Below are positions 52,668-61,699 of a DNA stretch of 64,000 bases, in pieces. How positions within the stretch are numbered: position 1 is the first letter of the stretch; the number at the start of each line of letters is the position of its first letter. The notes below the pieces were generated by a model that was given only the letters and a program-made list of their open reading frames with translations, did no database searches and had not been told where the DNA came from. The DNA is from JAAYDY01 sp964500225 (GTDB lineage Bacteria; Planctomycetota; Phycisphaerae; FEN-1346; JAACEH01): the NCBI GenBank assembly GCA_964500225.1, contig CAZCOA010000009.1:12843-76842 (forward strand), in the 5' to 3' direction. A program made the translations under genes and the position numbers.

Positions 52668-53168
52668 ATGCGCATCGGTCTGATCAGCGACACGCACGAC
52701 AATCTGGCGGCCCTGGACCGTGCGCTGGCGGTGCTGGAGGCAGCCGCCGTCGAGGCAGTGATCCACGCCGGCGACTTCTGTTCGCCGTTTGCGTTGCGTT
52801 TCTTGCAGGGGCGGCTTGGCGTGCCGCTGCTGGGCGTCTTTGGCAACAACGACGGCGAGCGGCGGGGCCTGACGCGGCTGTTGCCCGACCTGTGCGACGG
52901 ACCGCGGCGGTTCGACCTGGGCGGCCGTCGGTTCTGTCTGGTGCACGATGTGGCAGCCCTGGCGTCGGACGACGCGGCGGGGGCCGACATCGTCGTCTGC
53001 GGCCACACGCACGAGCCCCTGGCCGAACGTCGCGGCGGCGCCCTTTACATCAATCCAGGCGAATGTTGCGGGTGGCTGACGGGGGCATGTCGCGTGAGCC
53101 TTCTTGACACGGAGACGCTGGCGGTGGACAATCGGGTGATCTATCATCAGGAAAGGCCCGGCTCATGA
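52668..53168 (+). CDS. YfcE/MJ0936-family phosphodiesterase
   Basis: A 166-residue metallophosphoesterase. LISDTHDN (D8, H10), HAGDF, FGNNDGE, LVHD and CGHTHEP carry the metal ligands of the YfcE group, which hydrolyses phosphodiesters in vitro; the cellular substrate is unknown. ATG 52668 begins the conserved fold directly. The stop overlaps the start of the PEGA lipoprotein (ATGA). Confidence 0.88.
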   Translation: MRIGLISDTHDNLAALDRALAVLEAAAVEAVIHAGDFCSPFALRFLQGRLGVPLLGVFGNNDGERRGLTRLLPDLCDGPRRFDLGGRRFCLVHDVAALASDDAAGADIVVCGHTHEPLAERRGGALYINPGECCGWLTGACRVSLLDTETLAVDNRVIYHQERPGS

Positions 53169-53593
53169 GTGCAAGAAGGGTCGTCGTGACAGTGCTGGCC
53201 GTCGTCGCGCTGCTGTGTGCCGGATGCACCGGCCGCGTGGCCCGCTCCATCACCATCGAGACCAATCCGCCCGGCGCCGTCGTCTGGCTCAACGACAACG
53301 AAGTCGGCCGCACGCCCGTGACGGCCCCGTTCACGTGGTACGGCGTTTACAACATCCGCATGGAGCTGGAGGGCTACGAACCGCTGGTGGTCAACGAACG
53401 CGTAGCCGCCCCGTGGTACCAGTGGATGTTCCTGGATCTGCCGTTCGAGACGGTGGTGCCCGGCACGCGGCACGACGAGCACCGCTTCGGCCCGTACGAG
53501 CTGACGCCGGCCAAGGCGTCGGACGTGGACGAGGTGGTTCTTCGGGCCAAGCAGTTCCGCGACGAGGCCCGACACGATCTCCCCGCCGAATAG
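53165..53593 (+). CDS. PEGA-domain lipoprotein
   Basis: A 142-residue lipoprotein. Residues 3-19 are the signal helix, ending in the lipobox LLCAGC with C21 as the anchored cysteine. A PEGA domain follows: SITIETNPPGAVVWLNDNEVGRTPVTAPFTWYG (about 29-60), the repeat that gives this family its name. PEGA domains are found on surface-associated proteins and often pair with S-layer or polysaccharide components. It is translationally coupled to the phosphodiesterase. Confidence 0.88.
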   Translation: MSARRVVVTVLAVVALLCAGCTGRVARSITIETNPPGAVVWLNDNEVGRTPVTAPFTWYGVYNIRMELEGYEPLVVNERVAAPWYQWMFLDLPFETVVPGTRHDEHRFGPYELTPAKASDVDEVVLRAKQFRDEARHDLPAE

Positions 53594-53600
53594 ACCGGGA

Positions 53601-53676
53601 CGGCTGCTTGCAGCCGCCGGACGTCGTTGGGTGGCTGTCCCGCAGCCACGCGGAGAGCCATCGCGCCGCAGGGCGC
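53601..53676 (+). promoter_or_regulatory. structured leader before leuS
   Basis: Three hairpins lie in the 102 bases between the PEGA stop and leuS: CGGCTG/CAGCCG (53601-53616), GTGGCTG/CAGCCAC (53631-53649) and GCGCC/GGCGC (53663-53676). The right arm of the first can pair with the left arm of the second (CAGCC with GGCTG), so two folds compete. No T-tract follows. A control role is possible but not shown. Confidence 0.4.
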
Positions 53677-53695
53677 ATCAACAAAGGAGAAAGTT

Positions 53696-56254
53696 GTGAC
53701 CGAGTACAATCCGCAGTCGATTGAACTGAAATGGCAGACGCGATGGGACGAGCAAGGCTTGTTTACCGCCGCCGACCCGACCGCCGACCCCAAGGGGCGC
53801 AAGAAATTCTACTGTCTGGTGATGTTCCCCTATCCGAGCGGCACGCTGCACGTCGGCCACGGTCGCAACTACATCATCGGCGACGTGGTCGCCCGGTACA
53901 AGATGACGCGCGGCTACAACGTGCTGACGCCGATGGGGTGGGACGCCTTCGGCCTGCCGGCCGAGAACGCCGCCATCAAACAGAACGCCGACCCGGCGAA
54001 GTGGACCTACGACAACATCGCCAAGATGAAGAAGCAACTGCGCCGCTGGGGCGTCGGGTACGATTGGTCGCGCGAGATCGCCACGTGCGACCCCGACTAC
54101 TACAAGTGGACCCAGTGGATCTTCACGGTGCTGTACAAGCGCGGGCTGGCCTATCGCAAGAAGGCGCCGATCAACTGGTGCCCGCAGTGCAACACCGCCC
54201 TGGCCAATGAAGAGGTCGTCGCCGGCGGGTGCGAACGGTGCGGCACCGCCGTCGAGCAGCGCGACCTCCAGCAATGGTTCTTCCGCATCACCGCGTACGC
54301 CCAGCGCTTGCTGGACGACCTGGCGTTGCTGGACGGCTGGCCCGAGACCGTCCGCACCATGCAGGCCAACTGGATCGGTCGCAGCGAAGGCGCCCGCGTG
54401 GATTTCAAGGTCACCCACACCGGGCAGCCGCTGCCGTGCTTTACGACGCGGCCCGACACCCTCTGGGGCGTCACGTTCATGAGCCTGGCGCCCGAGCACC
54501 CGATGATTCCCGAGCTGGTGCGCGGCACGGAGCACGAAGGGCCTGTCATGGAGTTCGTGGCCCGCGTGCGCCGTCAGAGCGCCGCCGATCGCGGCGCCGA
54601 GACGGCCGTCAAGGAAGGCGTCTTCACCGGCCGCACCGTCACCAATCCCGTCAACGGTGAGGCCGTGCCGCTGTGGGTAGCCAACTATGCCCTGATGGAG
54701 TACGGCACCGGGGCCGTCATGGCCGTGCCGGCCCACGATCAGCGCGACTTCGAGTTTGCCAAGAAGTACAACCTCCCGATCAAAGTGGTCATTCAGCCCA
54801 AGGGCCGCGCGACGCCGCTAACGGCTGAGGAACTCACCGAGGCCTACGTCGAGGCCGGCGAAATGGTCAATTCCGCCGACCTTACGGGCACGCCGTCGCC
54901 GAGCGGCATCCCGGCCGTGATCGAGTATCTGGAACGGCACGGCATGGGCGAGCGGACCGTCAACTACCGCATTCGCGACTGGCTGATTTCGCGGCAGCGG
55001 TATTGGGGCGCTCCCATTCCGATCATCTACTGCGACGCCTGCGGCGAGCAGGTCGTGCCCGACGAGCAACTGCCGGTGAAACTGCCCGAAACATCGAAGG
55101 TGGATTTCCGGCCCAAGGGCACCAGCCCGCTGGCCGGCGTCGCCGAATGGGTGAATACGACGTGCCCGAAGTGCGGCGGCCCGGCGCGGCGCGAGACCGA
55201 CACCCTGGCCCAGTGGCTCTGCTCGTGCTGGTACTTCCTGCGGTTCGCCTCGCCCGTGTACGACGCAAAGCAACATCCCGAGCACAATACGCAGGCCTTC
55301 CGCCGCAAGGACATCGATGCCTGGCTGCCCGTGGACCAGTACATCGGCGGCGTGGAGCACGCCGTGCTGCACCTGCTCTACACGCGGTTCATCGTCAAGG
55401 TGCTCATGGACGCCGGATACGTGGGCGAGAACTGCCGCGAACCGTTCAAGGCCCTGTTCACCCAGGGCATGATCTGCAAGATGAGCGAGAAGACCGGCAA
55501 GCTCGAAAAGATGTCCAAGTCGAAGGGCAACGTCGTGTCGCCGGACGAGTTGATCGCCCAGTACGGGGCCGACACGCAGCGGCTCTACACCCTGTTCATC
55601 GGCCCGCCGCAGAAGGACGCCGAATGGAACGATTCGGCCGTGGCCGGAGCCCACCGGTTTCTGAAGCGGGTGTGGGCTCACGTGGATGAAAACCTGGGCA
55701 TGCTCAGGGGCGTTGCGCCGTATGCCGGCGACGGGAGCGATCTGCGGCCGGAAGCGAAGGCTCTGTGGCGGAAGACGCATCAGACCATCCGCAAAGTGAC
55801 GGCCGACATCGAGCATTCGTGGCAATTCAATACGGGGATTGCCGCCATCATGGAGCTGTCGAATCTGCTGGGCGACGTCCTCGGGAAACTCGCCGCGCAG
55901 GAGCAGGGCAAGGAGGTGCTGCGATTCGCCCTGGAGTCGATGGTGCGTCTGCTCGGGCCGATGGTGCCGCACGTGGCGGAGGAATTGTGGGAGAGGATGG
56001 GCCACGAGGGCGGCCTGATTGCCGCAGGGTGGCCGGAGTTCAGCGAGGCGGCCTGCGCCGAGGACGTGATCGAGTTGGCGGTGCAGGTCAACGGCAAGCT
56101 GCGCGGCCGCGTGACGGTGCCCGCCGGGACCGACGACAAGACAATCGAGCGCCTGGCTCTGGCCGACGAGAACGTCCAAAGAGCCATTGGCGGCGCGACG
56201 GTTCGCAAGGTGATTGTCGTGGCCGGTCGTCTCGTGAACATTGTGGCCAAGTGA
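53696..56254 (+). CDS. leuS: leucyl-tRNA synthetase
   Basis: An 852-residue class I synthetase of full length. GTG 53696 is chosen over an upstream in-frame start because AAAGGAGAAAG is seven bases before it and VTEYNPQSIELKWQ matches the family beginning. The HIGH motif is in YPSGTLHVGHGRN, KMSKS in KMSKSKGN (about residue 605). The CP1 editing domain is present (TTRPDTLWGVTFMSLAPEHP), as is a zinc-ribbon pair (CPQCN, CERCG). The anticodon-binding domain and a C-terminal domain ending in VRKVIVVAGRLVNIV follow. It charges tRNA-Leu. Confidence 0.97.
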   Translation: MTEYNPQSIELKWQTRWDEQGLFTAADPTADPKGRKKFYCLVMFPYPSGTLHVGHGRNYIIGDVVARYKMTRGYNVLTPMGWDAFGLPAENAAIKQNADPAKWTYDNIAKMKKQLRRWGVGYDWSREIATCDPDYYKWTQWIFTVLYKRGLAYRKKAPINWCPQCNTALANEEVVAGGCERCGTAVEQRDLQQWFFRITAYAQRLLDDLALLDGWPETVRTMQANWIGRSEGARVDFKVTHTGQPLPCFTTRPDTLWGVTFMSLAPEHPMIPELVRGTEHEGPVMEFVARVRRQSAADRGAETAVKEGVFTGRTVTNPVNGEAVPLWVANYALMEYGTGAVMAVPAHDQRDFEFAKKYNLPIKVVIQPKGRATPLTAEELTEAYVEAGEMVNSADLTGTPSPSGIPAVIEYLERHGMGERTVNYRIRDWLISRQRYWGAPIPIIYCDACGEQVVPDEQLPVKLPETSKVDFRPKGTSPLAGVAEWVNTTCPKCGGPARRETDTLAQWLCSCWYFLRFASPVYDAKQHPEHNTQAFRRKDIDAWLPVDQYIGGVEHAVLHLLYTRFIVKVLMDAGYVGENCREPFKALFTQGMICKMSEKTGKLEKMSKSKGNVVSPDELIAQYGADTQRLYTLFIGPPQKDAEWNDSAVAGAHRFLKRVWAHVDENLGMLRGVAPYAGDGSDLRPEAKALWRKTHQTIRKVTADIEHSWQFNTGIAAIMELSNLLGDVLGKLAAQEQGKEVLRFALESMVRLLGPMVPHVAEELWERMGHEGGLIAAGWPEFSEAACAEDVIELAVQVNGKLRGRVTVPAGTDDKTIERLALADENVQRAIGGATVRKVIVVAGRLVNIVAK

Positions 56255-56335
56255 GATCATTGCCCGCGTGGGGTTGTTGGCAGCCATGCGGAGATGCATG
56301 GGTCGCGCGGATCCGCGCAGCCGGTTGGGGGTCCG

Positions 56336-57487
56336 TCAACTCTTGTCGAGGGCGGCGCGGGCCTCCTTGAGCTGCTGGCGGATCGGTATGTTCTGCGGGC
56401 ATGCCTTCTCGCATTGGCCGCACTCGATGCAGGCGTCGGCCATCTTCTTGCCCGACGTGGCGACGGACTTCTTCATGAACGCGTAGCCTCGCACGGCGGC
56501 CTCCGCGCCGCCATAGACGTTGCGGACGATCATGTGGTGGAAAATGTCCGCGATGCGTATCTGCTGGGGACACTTGGGTTCGCAGTACCGGCAGCCGGTG
56601 CAGTAGAGGTCGGCCAGCCGCTTGAGGGCCTTCATGGCCTCCTCGGTGGCCTTCTTTTCATCGTCGGTGAGCGGCTCGGGCCGCGAGGCCGTACGCAGGT
56701 TCTCGTCCACGTCTCTCATGCACGTCATGCCGCTCAGGGCGACCGACACGCCCGGATTGGCCAGAACGAAACGCAGGGCCAGTTCCGGCGTCGTGGCGAT
56801 GCCTTTCGGCAGACGCTCGCCCAGGGGGCCGGCCGTCACGCTCAAACGCCCGCCTGCCACCGGGCCCATGACGATAATACCCATCCCTTTGGCCATCGCG
56901 TGGGCGATGGCCGGCTCGTTCTTGCGATCCAGCAGGTTGTACTGGCAGGTGGCAAACTCGAACAGCCCCGTGTCGATGACTTCGATGAAGTTCTCGGGCG
57001 TATCGTGCCAACTGAATCCGATGTGGCGGATGAGGCCCTGGTCGCGGGCCTTGAGCATCTGTTCATAGTGGCCGCCGGGGCCCCGAACGTGCTCGTTGAA
57101 GCTCTTCAGGCTCATGAAATGGTGGTGGTAGCAGTCGATGTAATCGACTCGGAGCCGTTCGAGGGAATTCTCCAGGTTCTTCCACCAGGTGTCGGGATCG
57201 GCCTTGTTGTAGTGTGGGTTTTTTGTCGAAACGACGATGGAATCCCTGGGATGCCCGTCGGCGAACCAGTCGGCCAGGGCCTCGCCAAGGGCCCGCTGCG
57301 AATCCTCGTTACAGTATCCGACGGCCGAATCGACATAGGTGACGCCGCCCTCGAAGGCCCGGCGGAACATCGGCAGGGCCAGCTGGCGGTCCACCGACTT
57401 GTCGTCGGCCGTCATCGGCAGCCGCATGGCCCCGAACCCCAACGCGGGAACTCTCAGTCCGGTTTTCCCCAATGGTCGATACTGCAC
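56336..57487 (-). CDS. aldo/keto reductase fused to a two-cluster ferredoxin domain
   Basis: A 383-residue protein. GTG 57487 has GGGAGGAC upstream. Residues 1-280 form an aldo/keto reductase barrel with the catalytic pattern VDSAVGYCNE and the YIDCYHHHF segment. Residues about 296-363 hold two ferredoxin motifs, C296-C299-C302-C306 and C353-C356-C359-C363, each CxxCxxCxxxCP, for two [4Fe-4S] clusters. This fusion is common in anaerobes and may couple the NAD(P)H-type barrel to ferredoxin-like carriers. The substrate is unknown. Confidence 0.9.
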   Translation of the reverse strand: MQYRPLGKTGLRVPALGFGAMRLPMTADDKSVDRQLALPMFRRAFEGGVTYVDSAVGYCNEDSQRALGEALADWFADGHPRDSIVVSTKNPHYNKADPDTWWKNLENSLERLRVDYIDCYHHHFMSLKSFNEHVRGPGGHYEQMLKARDQGLIRHIGFSWHDTPENFIEVIDTGLFEFATCQYNLLDRKNEPAIAHAMAKGMGIIVMGPVAGGRLSVTAGPLGERLPKGIATTPELALRFVLANPGVSVALSGMTCMRDVDENLRTASRPEPLTDDEKKATEEAMKALKRLADLYCTGCRYCEPKCPQQIRIADIFHHMIVRNVYGGAEAAVRGYAFMKKSVATSGKKMADACIECGQCEKACPQNIPIRQQLKEARAALDKS

Positions 57488-57820
57488 CCGAAGTCCTCCC
57501 AAGCCGCAGCGCGATAAACGCCCGTGCGGCCCCAGTGATGGGGGCCTGGAAGTTCAACACCCCCATTCTATGCGGGTTCCGCGCGATGGCAAGGCGGACT
57601 CCGGCCGCAAGTCCCAGGCGCAGACCGCAGCGGCATTTCGATAGATGCCATCTTAATTCTTGCATTGCGTCGATCATTCGCTACACTATGGGCGCGAGCG
57701 GTCGATGAATAGGGCGACCGCTCGTACTTCTAGGGGACTCTAACGAAGTCCATGGTGGACCGTCATGGGTTCCGTTAGCCTCCCCACGATCAAACCCTGC
57801 CCGGGCGAGGAGTCAGGCCG
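57488..57820. promoter_or_regulatory. structured region before the EIIA-ATPase operon
   Basis: This 333-base gap has no gene. A weak promoter (TTGCAT 57660-57665, TACACT 57682-57687, spacer 16) would start transcription near a perfect 10-base-pair stem, CGAGCGGTCG/CGACCGCTCG (57695-57724). Downstream GGACT (57735-57739) can pair with AGTCC (57747-57751), or GTCCA (57748-57752) with TGGAC (57756-57760) inside a CTAACG/CGTTAG closing stem (57740-57778). These two folds exclude each other, as in a switching leader. Confidence 0.4.
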
Positions 57821-58273
57821 ATGAGATTGCGCGATTTGCTGGATAGCTCCACGGTCAAGGTCTCGATGGTGGCTACGGAGAAAGAGGAGGCCATCGAGGA
57901 ACTGGTGGACGTTCTGGTTCGTTCGGGCCGCGTCACCGACCGCGAAGGGGTGATCACAGCCATCATGAACCGAGAACGTCAGCAGACCACGGGCATCGGC
58001 AGCGGTGTGGCCGTGCCCCACGCCAAGCACGAGAGCATCAAGGAACTGACGGCCGCGCTGGGCGTCTCGAAGGGGGGCATCGAGTTCGACGCCATCGACG
58101 ACAAGCCGGTCCGGGTGGTGTTCCTGATCATGGCCCGCGTGGACGATCCGGGTCCGCACATTCAGGCGCTCGCCGAGATTGCCCGATTACTCCAGATTCC
58201 CGGATTCTACCGCAAGATGACCGAAGCCGAGTCGGTGGCCGACCTGCTCGCCCTGATCGAGTCGGAGGAATAG
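57821..58273 (+). CDS. PTS EIIA (fructose/nitrogen-type) protein
   Basis: A 150-residue EIIA domain of the mannitol/fructose/Ntr type. The phosphorylated histidine is H67 in SGVAVPHAKHE, with TTGIGSG before it. FLIMARVDDPGPHIQALAEIARLL is the family's second half. There is no EIIB or EIIC here, which favours a regulatory PtsN-like role over sugar uptake. It lies 52 bases ahead of the first ATPase subunit gene on the same strand. A ribosome site (GCGAGGAG) precedes the ATG. Confidence 0.9.
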   Translation: MRLRDLLDSSTVKVSMVATEKEEAIEELVDVLVRSGRVTDREGVITAIMNRERQQTTGIGSGVAVPHAKHESIKELTAALGVSKGGIEFDAIDDKPVRVVFLIMARVDDPGPHIQALAEIARLLQIPGFYRKMTEAESVADLLALIESEE

Positions 58274-58325
58274 CGTCGGCCGTCCTGGTTCGCCGCGTGA
58301 AGCGACGGCCGCTGGGGCAATTGTC

Positions 58326-58637
58326 ATGCAAGAAGTCATTCAGAAGATGCTCGAAGTGGAAGAAGAGGGTCGGCGGTTGGTTCAGCAGGCCCGACAGGAA
58401 GCCCGCGAGGCTGTGCAGCGCGCCCAGCAGGAAGCCGAGGCGCGCGCCCAGCAAGCCATCGAGCAAGCCCGTCGCGAGGCCGCGGACTTGGTGGCCAAGG
58501 CCGAAATAGACGCCCAGCGCGAGAAGCAGCGGTTGCTCGCTCAGCGGCTGGAGCACCTGCACCAGACCCTTCAGGTCGTTCCGTCCGACGCGGACCAGGC
58601 CGTCGAGGCCGTCTGCCGAGCGGTGCTCGGTCTCTAG
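58326..58637 (+). CDS. V/A-type ATPase peripheral-stalk subunit H/G-like
   Basis: A 103-residue protein that is a continuous coiled coil from about residue 3 to 80 (Gln, Ala, Glu and Arg heptads). It has the size and composition of archaeal-type subunit H (bacterial G), which pairs with subunit E to form the peripheral stalk. Coiled coils have low specificity, so assignment rests on size and on its place at the head of the ATPase genes. Confidence 0.75.
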   Translation: MQEVIQKMLEVEEEGRRLVQQARQEAREAVQRAQQEAEARAQQAIEQARREAADLVAKAEIDAQREKQRLLAQRLEHLHQTLQVVPSDADQAVEAVCRAVLGL

Positions 58638-58669
58638 CAACGTAACGTTTTTCACGGAATACGATCGTC

Positions 58670-59695
58670 GTGCTGACCAAGATCGAAACCGGTCTGGATT
58701 TCCTCATTGCCAAGGCTCGGGCCCTGCACTCGCAGACCTACGAGGGCGACCGCCTGATGGCGCTGCTTAGGCACCGCACGCTCGTGGAACTGGCCGGCGA
58801 ACTGTTTCCCAACGAAGCCATTGCCGGGCACATGGGCCTTCAGCGGCGGCTTGTCGAGCGGTACGCCGCCTCCATCGCCCAACTCTGGCGATACCTGAGG
58901 GCCCCGCGCGACCGGTTCTTCTCGGCACTGATGGCGCGGATCCAGATCGAGAACATGAAACTCTGGCTTCGCATGAAGTTGGCCGGTCGCGAGGAACTGC
59001 CCGAGCAGTTGCCGCTCATCCGGGTTCCGGAGCCGTTTCGCTGGCTGGAATTCGTTCCCGGCCGCGCTGATAGCGTCGGCGAACTGGTCAACGGCATCCC
59101 GGACCGCACGCTGCGCCAGTCGGCTCTGGAAGGGCTGTTGCTGTACAACGAAACCGGGCTGCCGATCCATCTCGAGGCGGGCCTGGACCGCGGGTACTTC
59201 CGGCTGCTGGCCGAGAGTATCGCGGACCTGCCGTCGGCGGATCGTAAGGCGATTGCGAACCTGGCGGAATTCGAGGCGGCCCTCTACAACCTGATGTTCG
59301 TCCTGCGCAGTCGCGTGAACTATAACCTCGAGGCCGGTTCCGTGGCGAGCCTGGCGGCGCCCGACCCGATGACGGGCCGCGTGCTCTCGTGGGTGCGGGC
59401 GGCGGCTCGCGAAACCGGCGTCCGCGACATCGTCGCCGCGGCGCCCAGGGCCATTCGCGACCGCCTCGGCGAAGTGCATCCGGAATTGCCCGCCATCGAG
59501 CGGCGGCTGTGGCGGCGATACTATGCCATGGCGAATCGGACCTATTTCGGGTCGATGTTCGATATCGGGTGCCTGTACGGTTACGCGGCTGTGCGGCGCA
59601 TGGAACTGGCCAACCTGATTACAGCGGTCGAGGTAGTCCGCTACGGGTTGTCGCTGGAGGAGGCTCGGCAACGGTTCGTGTGGCCCGAAGCCTGA
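58670..59695 (+). CDS. V/A-type ATPase subunit C (AC39/V0D family)
   Basis: A 341-residue helical protein. GTG 58670 starts the product. Internal repeats with the pattern MNRTYFGSMFDIGCLYGYAAVRRMELANLITAVEVVRYGLS and the earlier IENMKLWLRMKL are typical of V0D/AC39 subunits. The subunit caps the rotor ring and connects it to the central stalk. It sits 16 bases before subunit I. Confidence 0.82.
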   Translation: MLTKIETGLDFLIAKARALHSQTYEGDRLMALLRHRTLVELAGELFPNEAIAGHMGLQRRLVERYAASIAQLWRYLRAPRDRFFSALMARIQIENMKLWLRMKLAGREELPEQLPLIRVPEPFRWLEFVPGRADSVGELVNGIPDRTLRQSALEGLLLYNETGLPIHLEAGLDRGYFRLLAESIADLPSADRKAIANLAEFEAALYNLMFVLRSRVNYNLEAGSVASLAAPDPMTGRVLSWVRAAARETGVRDIVAAAPRAIRDRLGEVHPELPAIERRLWRRYYAMANRTYFGSMFDIGCLYGYAAVRRMELANLITAVEVVRYGLSLEEARQRFVWPEA

Positions 59696-59711
59696 GCGGG
59701 AGGACGGTCGG

Positions 59712-61667
59712 ATGCTGACGCCCGCGCGCATGAAGCGGGTCAACCTGTTCATCCTGGAGAAGGATGAGCCCGAGGTGACGCGCGCGCTGGGGGAACTGAA
59801 GACCATCCACCTGGTGCCGGCGGCGGAGACGGATGTGCCGCTGGCGCCTCGGCCGCAGCAGGACCGACACGTGGACGAGGTTCGACAACTGCTGCTGCAC
59901 GTGGAGCGCCTGCTGACGCAATTGGGTCTGGAGGCCGAAGGCCCCGAGGCCGCGCTGCCGCACAAGACGCCGGCCGAAATCGCCGACCGGTTGCACGAAA
60001 TCGAAGTCCGCGCCGACGAGGCGTCGCGCCTGGCGACTCGGTGCGAGACCGAGCGGACGCAACTGGAGAGCATGATCCGCAGCATCGAGTCGTTCGTCGG
60101 TCTGGGCGTGCCGATCGAGCGGCTGAACGAATTCTCGTTCCTGCATTTCGCCATTGGCTCAATGCCCGAGACGTCCCTCGGCGAGCTGGAAGCCAAAGTC
60201 GGCGAGAACGTCGTGCTGTTGCCTCGCCGGTCGAGCGGCGACAGGCAACGGATTGTGGCCGTGACGAGCAAGAAGGGGCGTTTTGCGCTGGAGACGGCCC
60301 TGGAGCACGCCGGGTTCCAGCCCGAGCCGCCCGGGGAATCGATGACCGGCCTGGCCGAGCAGCTCAAGGCCGACGCCGACCGCCAGATCGACCGCGTCGA
60401 GGTGCAGCGCGACATGGCCGAACGCACGCTGAAGGAATTGGCGGTCGAATGCGGCCCCGAGTTACGCACCTATCGGCGAACCCTCATCAACGAGCTGCGG
60501 ATAATCGAAGCACGGGTCAATTTCGCCTACACCGAGACGGCCTGTTACATCACCGGGTGGGTCCCCGCGGACCAGGTGAACCAGGTGACCGAGGTCGTCC
60601 TGGGGAAAACCGGCGGCCGCGCGGCCATCGAAATCTACGATCCCCCGCCCGGCAGCGAGCCGCCCAGCAAGTTCACCACGCATCCGCTGCTGCGGCCGTT
60701 CGCGATGCTCGTCGCCGGCTACGGGTTTCCGAAGTACCGCGAAATCGAGCCGACGCTGTTCGTTGCCGTCACGTTTCTGGCGATGTTCGGCTTCATGTTC
60801 GGCGACGTGGGCCACGGGCTGGTGTTGGCCGTGATCGGCCTCCTGGTGCGACGCAAGGGCCGCAAAGAGAAGACTCGCGACATCGGCACGATCTTCCTGG
60901 CGTGCGGTCTGGCGTCGATGATCATGGGCGTGGTGTACGGCAGCTACTTCGGCCTTACGCTCGAGAACACCGGCCAGGCGTGGATGAGGCCGCTGTGGCA
61001 GGAACCCTTCGGCGAGAACAGTAACCCGCTGATGACGCTGGAAGTCGCGGTGGTTGGCGGCGCGGCGATGATTTCGATCGGCCTGATCTTCAACATCATC
61101 AACCGCCTGCGCAATGGCGACTTCCTGCACGGCATCTTCGACCGCGTCGGCCTGGTCGGGGCGCTGATGTACTGGGCCGTCCTGTGGGTGGCGCTGAAGG
61201 CCCTGGTCTTCGGCCCGGAGAACCTGCCCGTGGGGCCGATGCTCGGCATCATCGCCATAGGCGTTGTCGTGCTGTTCATCCGCGAGCCGCTGCTGGTGTT
61301 TCTGAAGCGGCGCCGCGGCGAGTCCGCCGAGAACCTCGGCGAGGCGATCATCACCGCCTGCGTCGAGGTCATGGAGGTCTTCATCGGGTACCTGGCCAAC
61401 TCGTTGTCGTTCCTGCGTCTGGCGGCCTATGCGTTCAGCCATGCAGCCCTGTTGCTGGCGACGTTCGAGATGAGCCGCGTCCTGGCCGATCTGCCGACCG
61501 TCGGCAAACCCCTGGCCGTGGTCATGTTTGTCGTGGGCAACGTTATCATCATCGTACTGGAGGGCCTCGTGGCGGCCATCCAGGCGGTGCGTCTTGAGTA
61601 CTACGAGTTCTTCGGAAAGTTTTTCTCGGGTAACGGACGAGCCTACCGCCCGTTCGAGGTCGAGTAG
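59712..61667 (+). CDS. V/A-type ATPase subunit I
   Basis: A 651-residue subunit. The cytoplasmic N-terminal half (about 1-330) has two coiled-coil stretches. The membrane half has seven or eight helices with GFMFGDVGHGLVLAVIGLLV, GVVYGSYFGLT and the conserved arginine region in FLRLAAYAFSHAALLLA, which helps proton or ion release. It is the stator counterpart of the a-subunit. The length matches bacterial and archaeal subunit I. It is directly followed by subunit K. Confidence 0.93.
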   Translation: MLTPARMKRVNLFILEKDEPEVTRALGELKTIHLVPAAETDVPLAPRPQQDRHVDEVRQLLLHVERLLTQLGLEAEGPEAALPHKTPAEIADRLHEIEVRADEASRLATRCETERTQLESMIRSIESFVGLGVPIERLNEFSFLHFAIGSMPETSLGELEAKVGENVVLLPRRSSGDRQRIVAVTSKKGRFALETALEHAGFQPEPPGESMTGLAEQLKADADRQIDRVEVQRDMAERTLKELAVECGPELRTYRRTLINELRIIEARVNFAYTETACYITGWVPADQVNQVTEVVLGKTGGRAAIEIYDPPPGSEPPSKFTTHPLLRPFAMLVAGYGFPKYREIEPTLFVAVTFLAMFGFMFGDVGHGLVLAVIGLLVRRKGRKEKTRDIGTIFLACGLASMIMGVVYGSYFGLTLENTGQAWMRPLWQEPFGENSNPLMTLEVAVVGGAAMISIGLIFNIINRLRNGDFLHGIFDRVGLVGALMYWAVLWVALKALVFGPENLPVGPMLGIIAIGVVVLFIREPLLVFLKRRRGESAENLGEAIITACVEVMEVFIGYLANSLSFLRLAAYAFSHAALLLATFEMSRVLADLPTVGKPLAVVMFVVGNVIIIVLEGLVAAIQAVRLEYYEFFGKFFSGNGRAYRPFEVE

Positions 61668-61699
61668 GCTCGGCAGGCATGTGGACTTGGAGGTTGACC

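Noticed and set aside
56310..56330. Palindrome GCGCGGATCCGCGC as an operator
   Set aside because: It lies between convergent genes and is a short GC palindrome expected by chance in such DNA.
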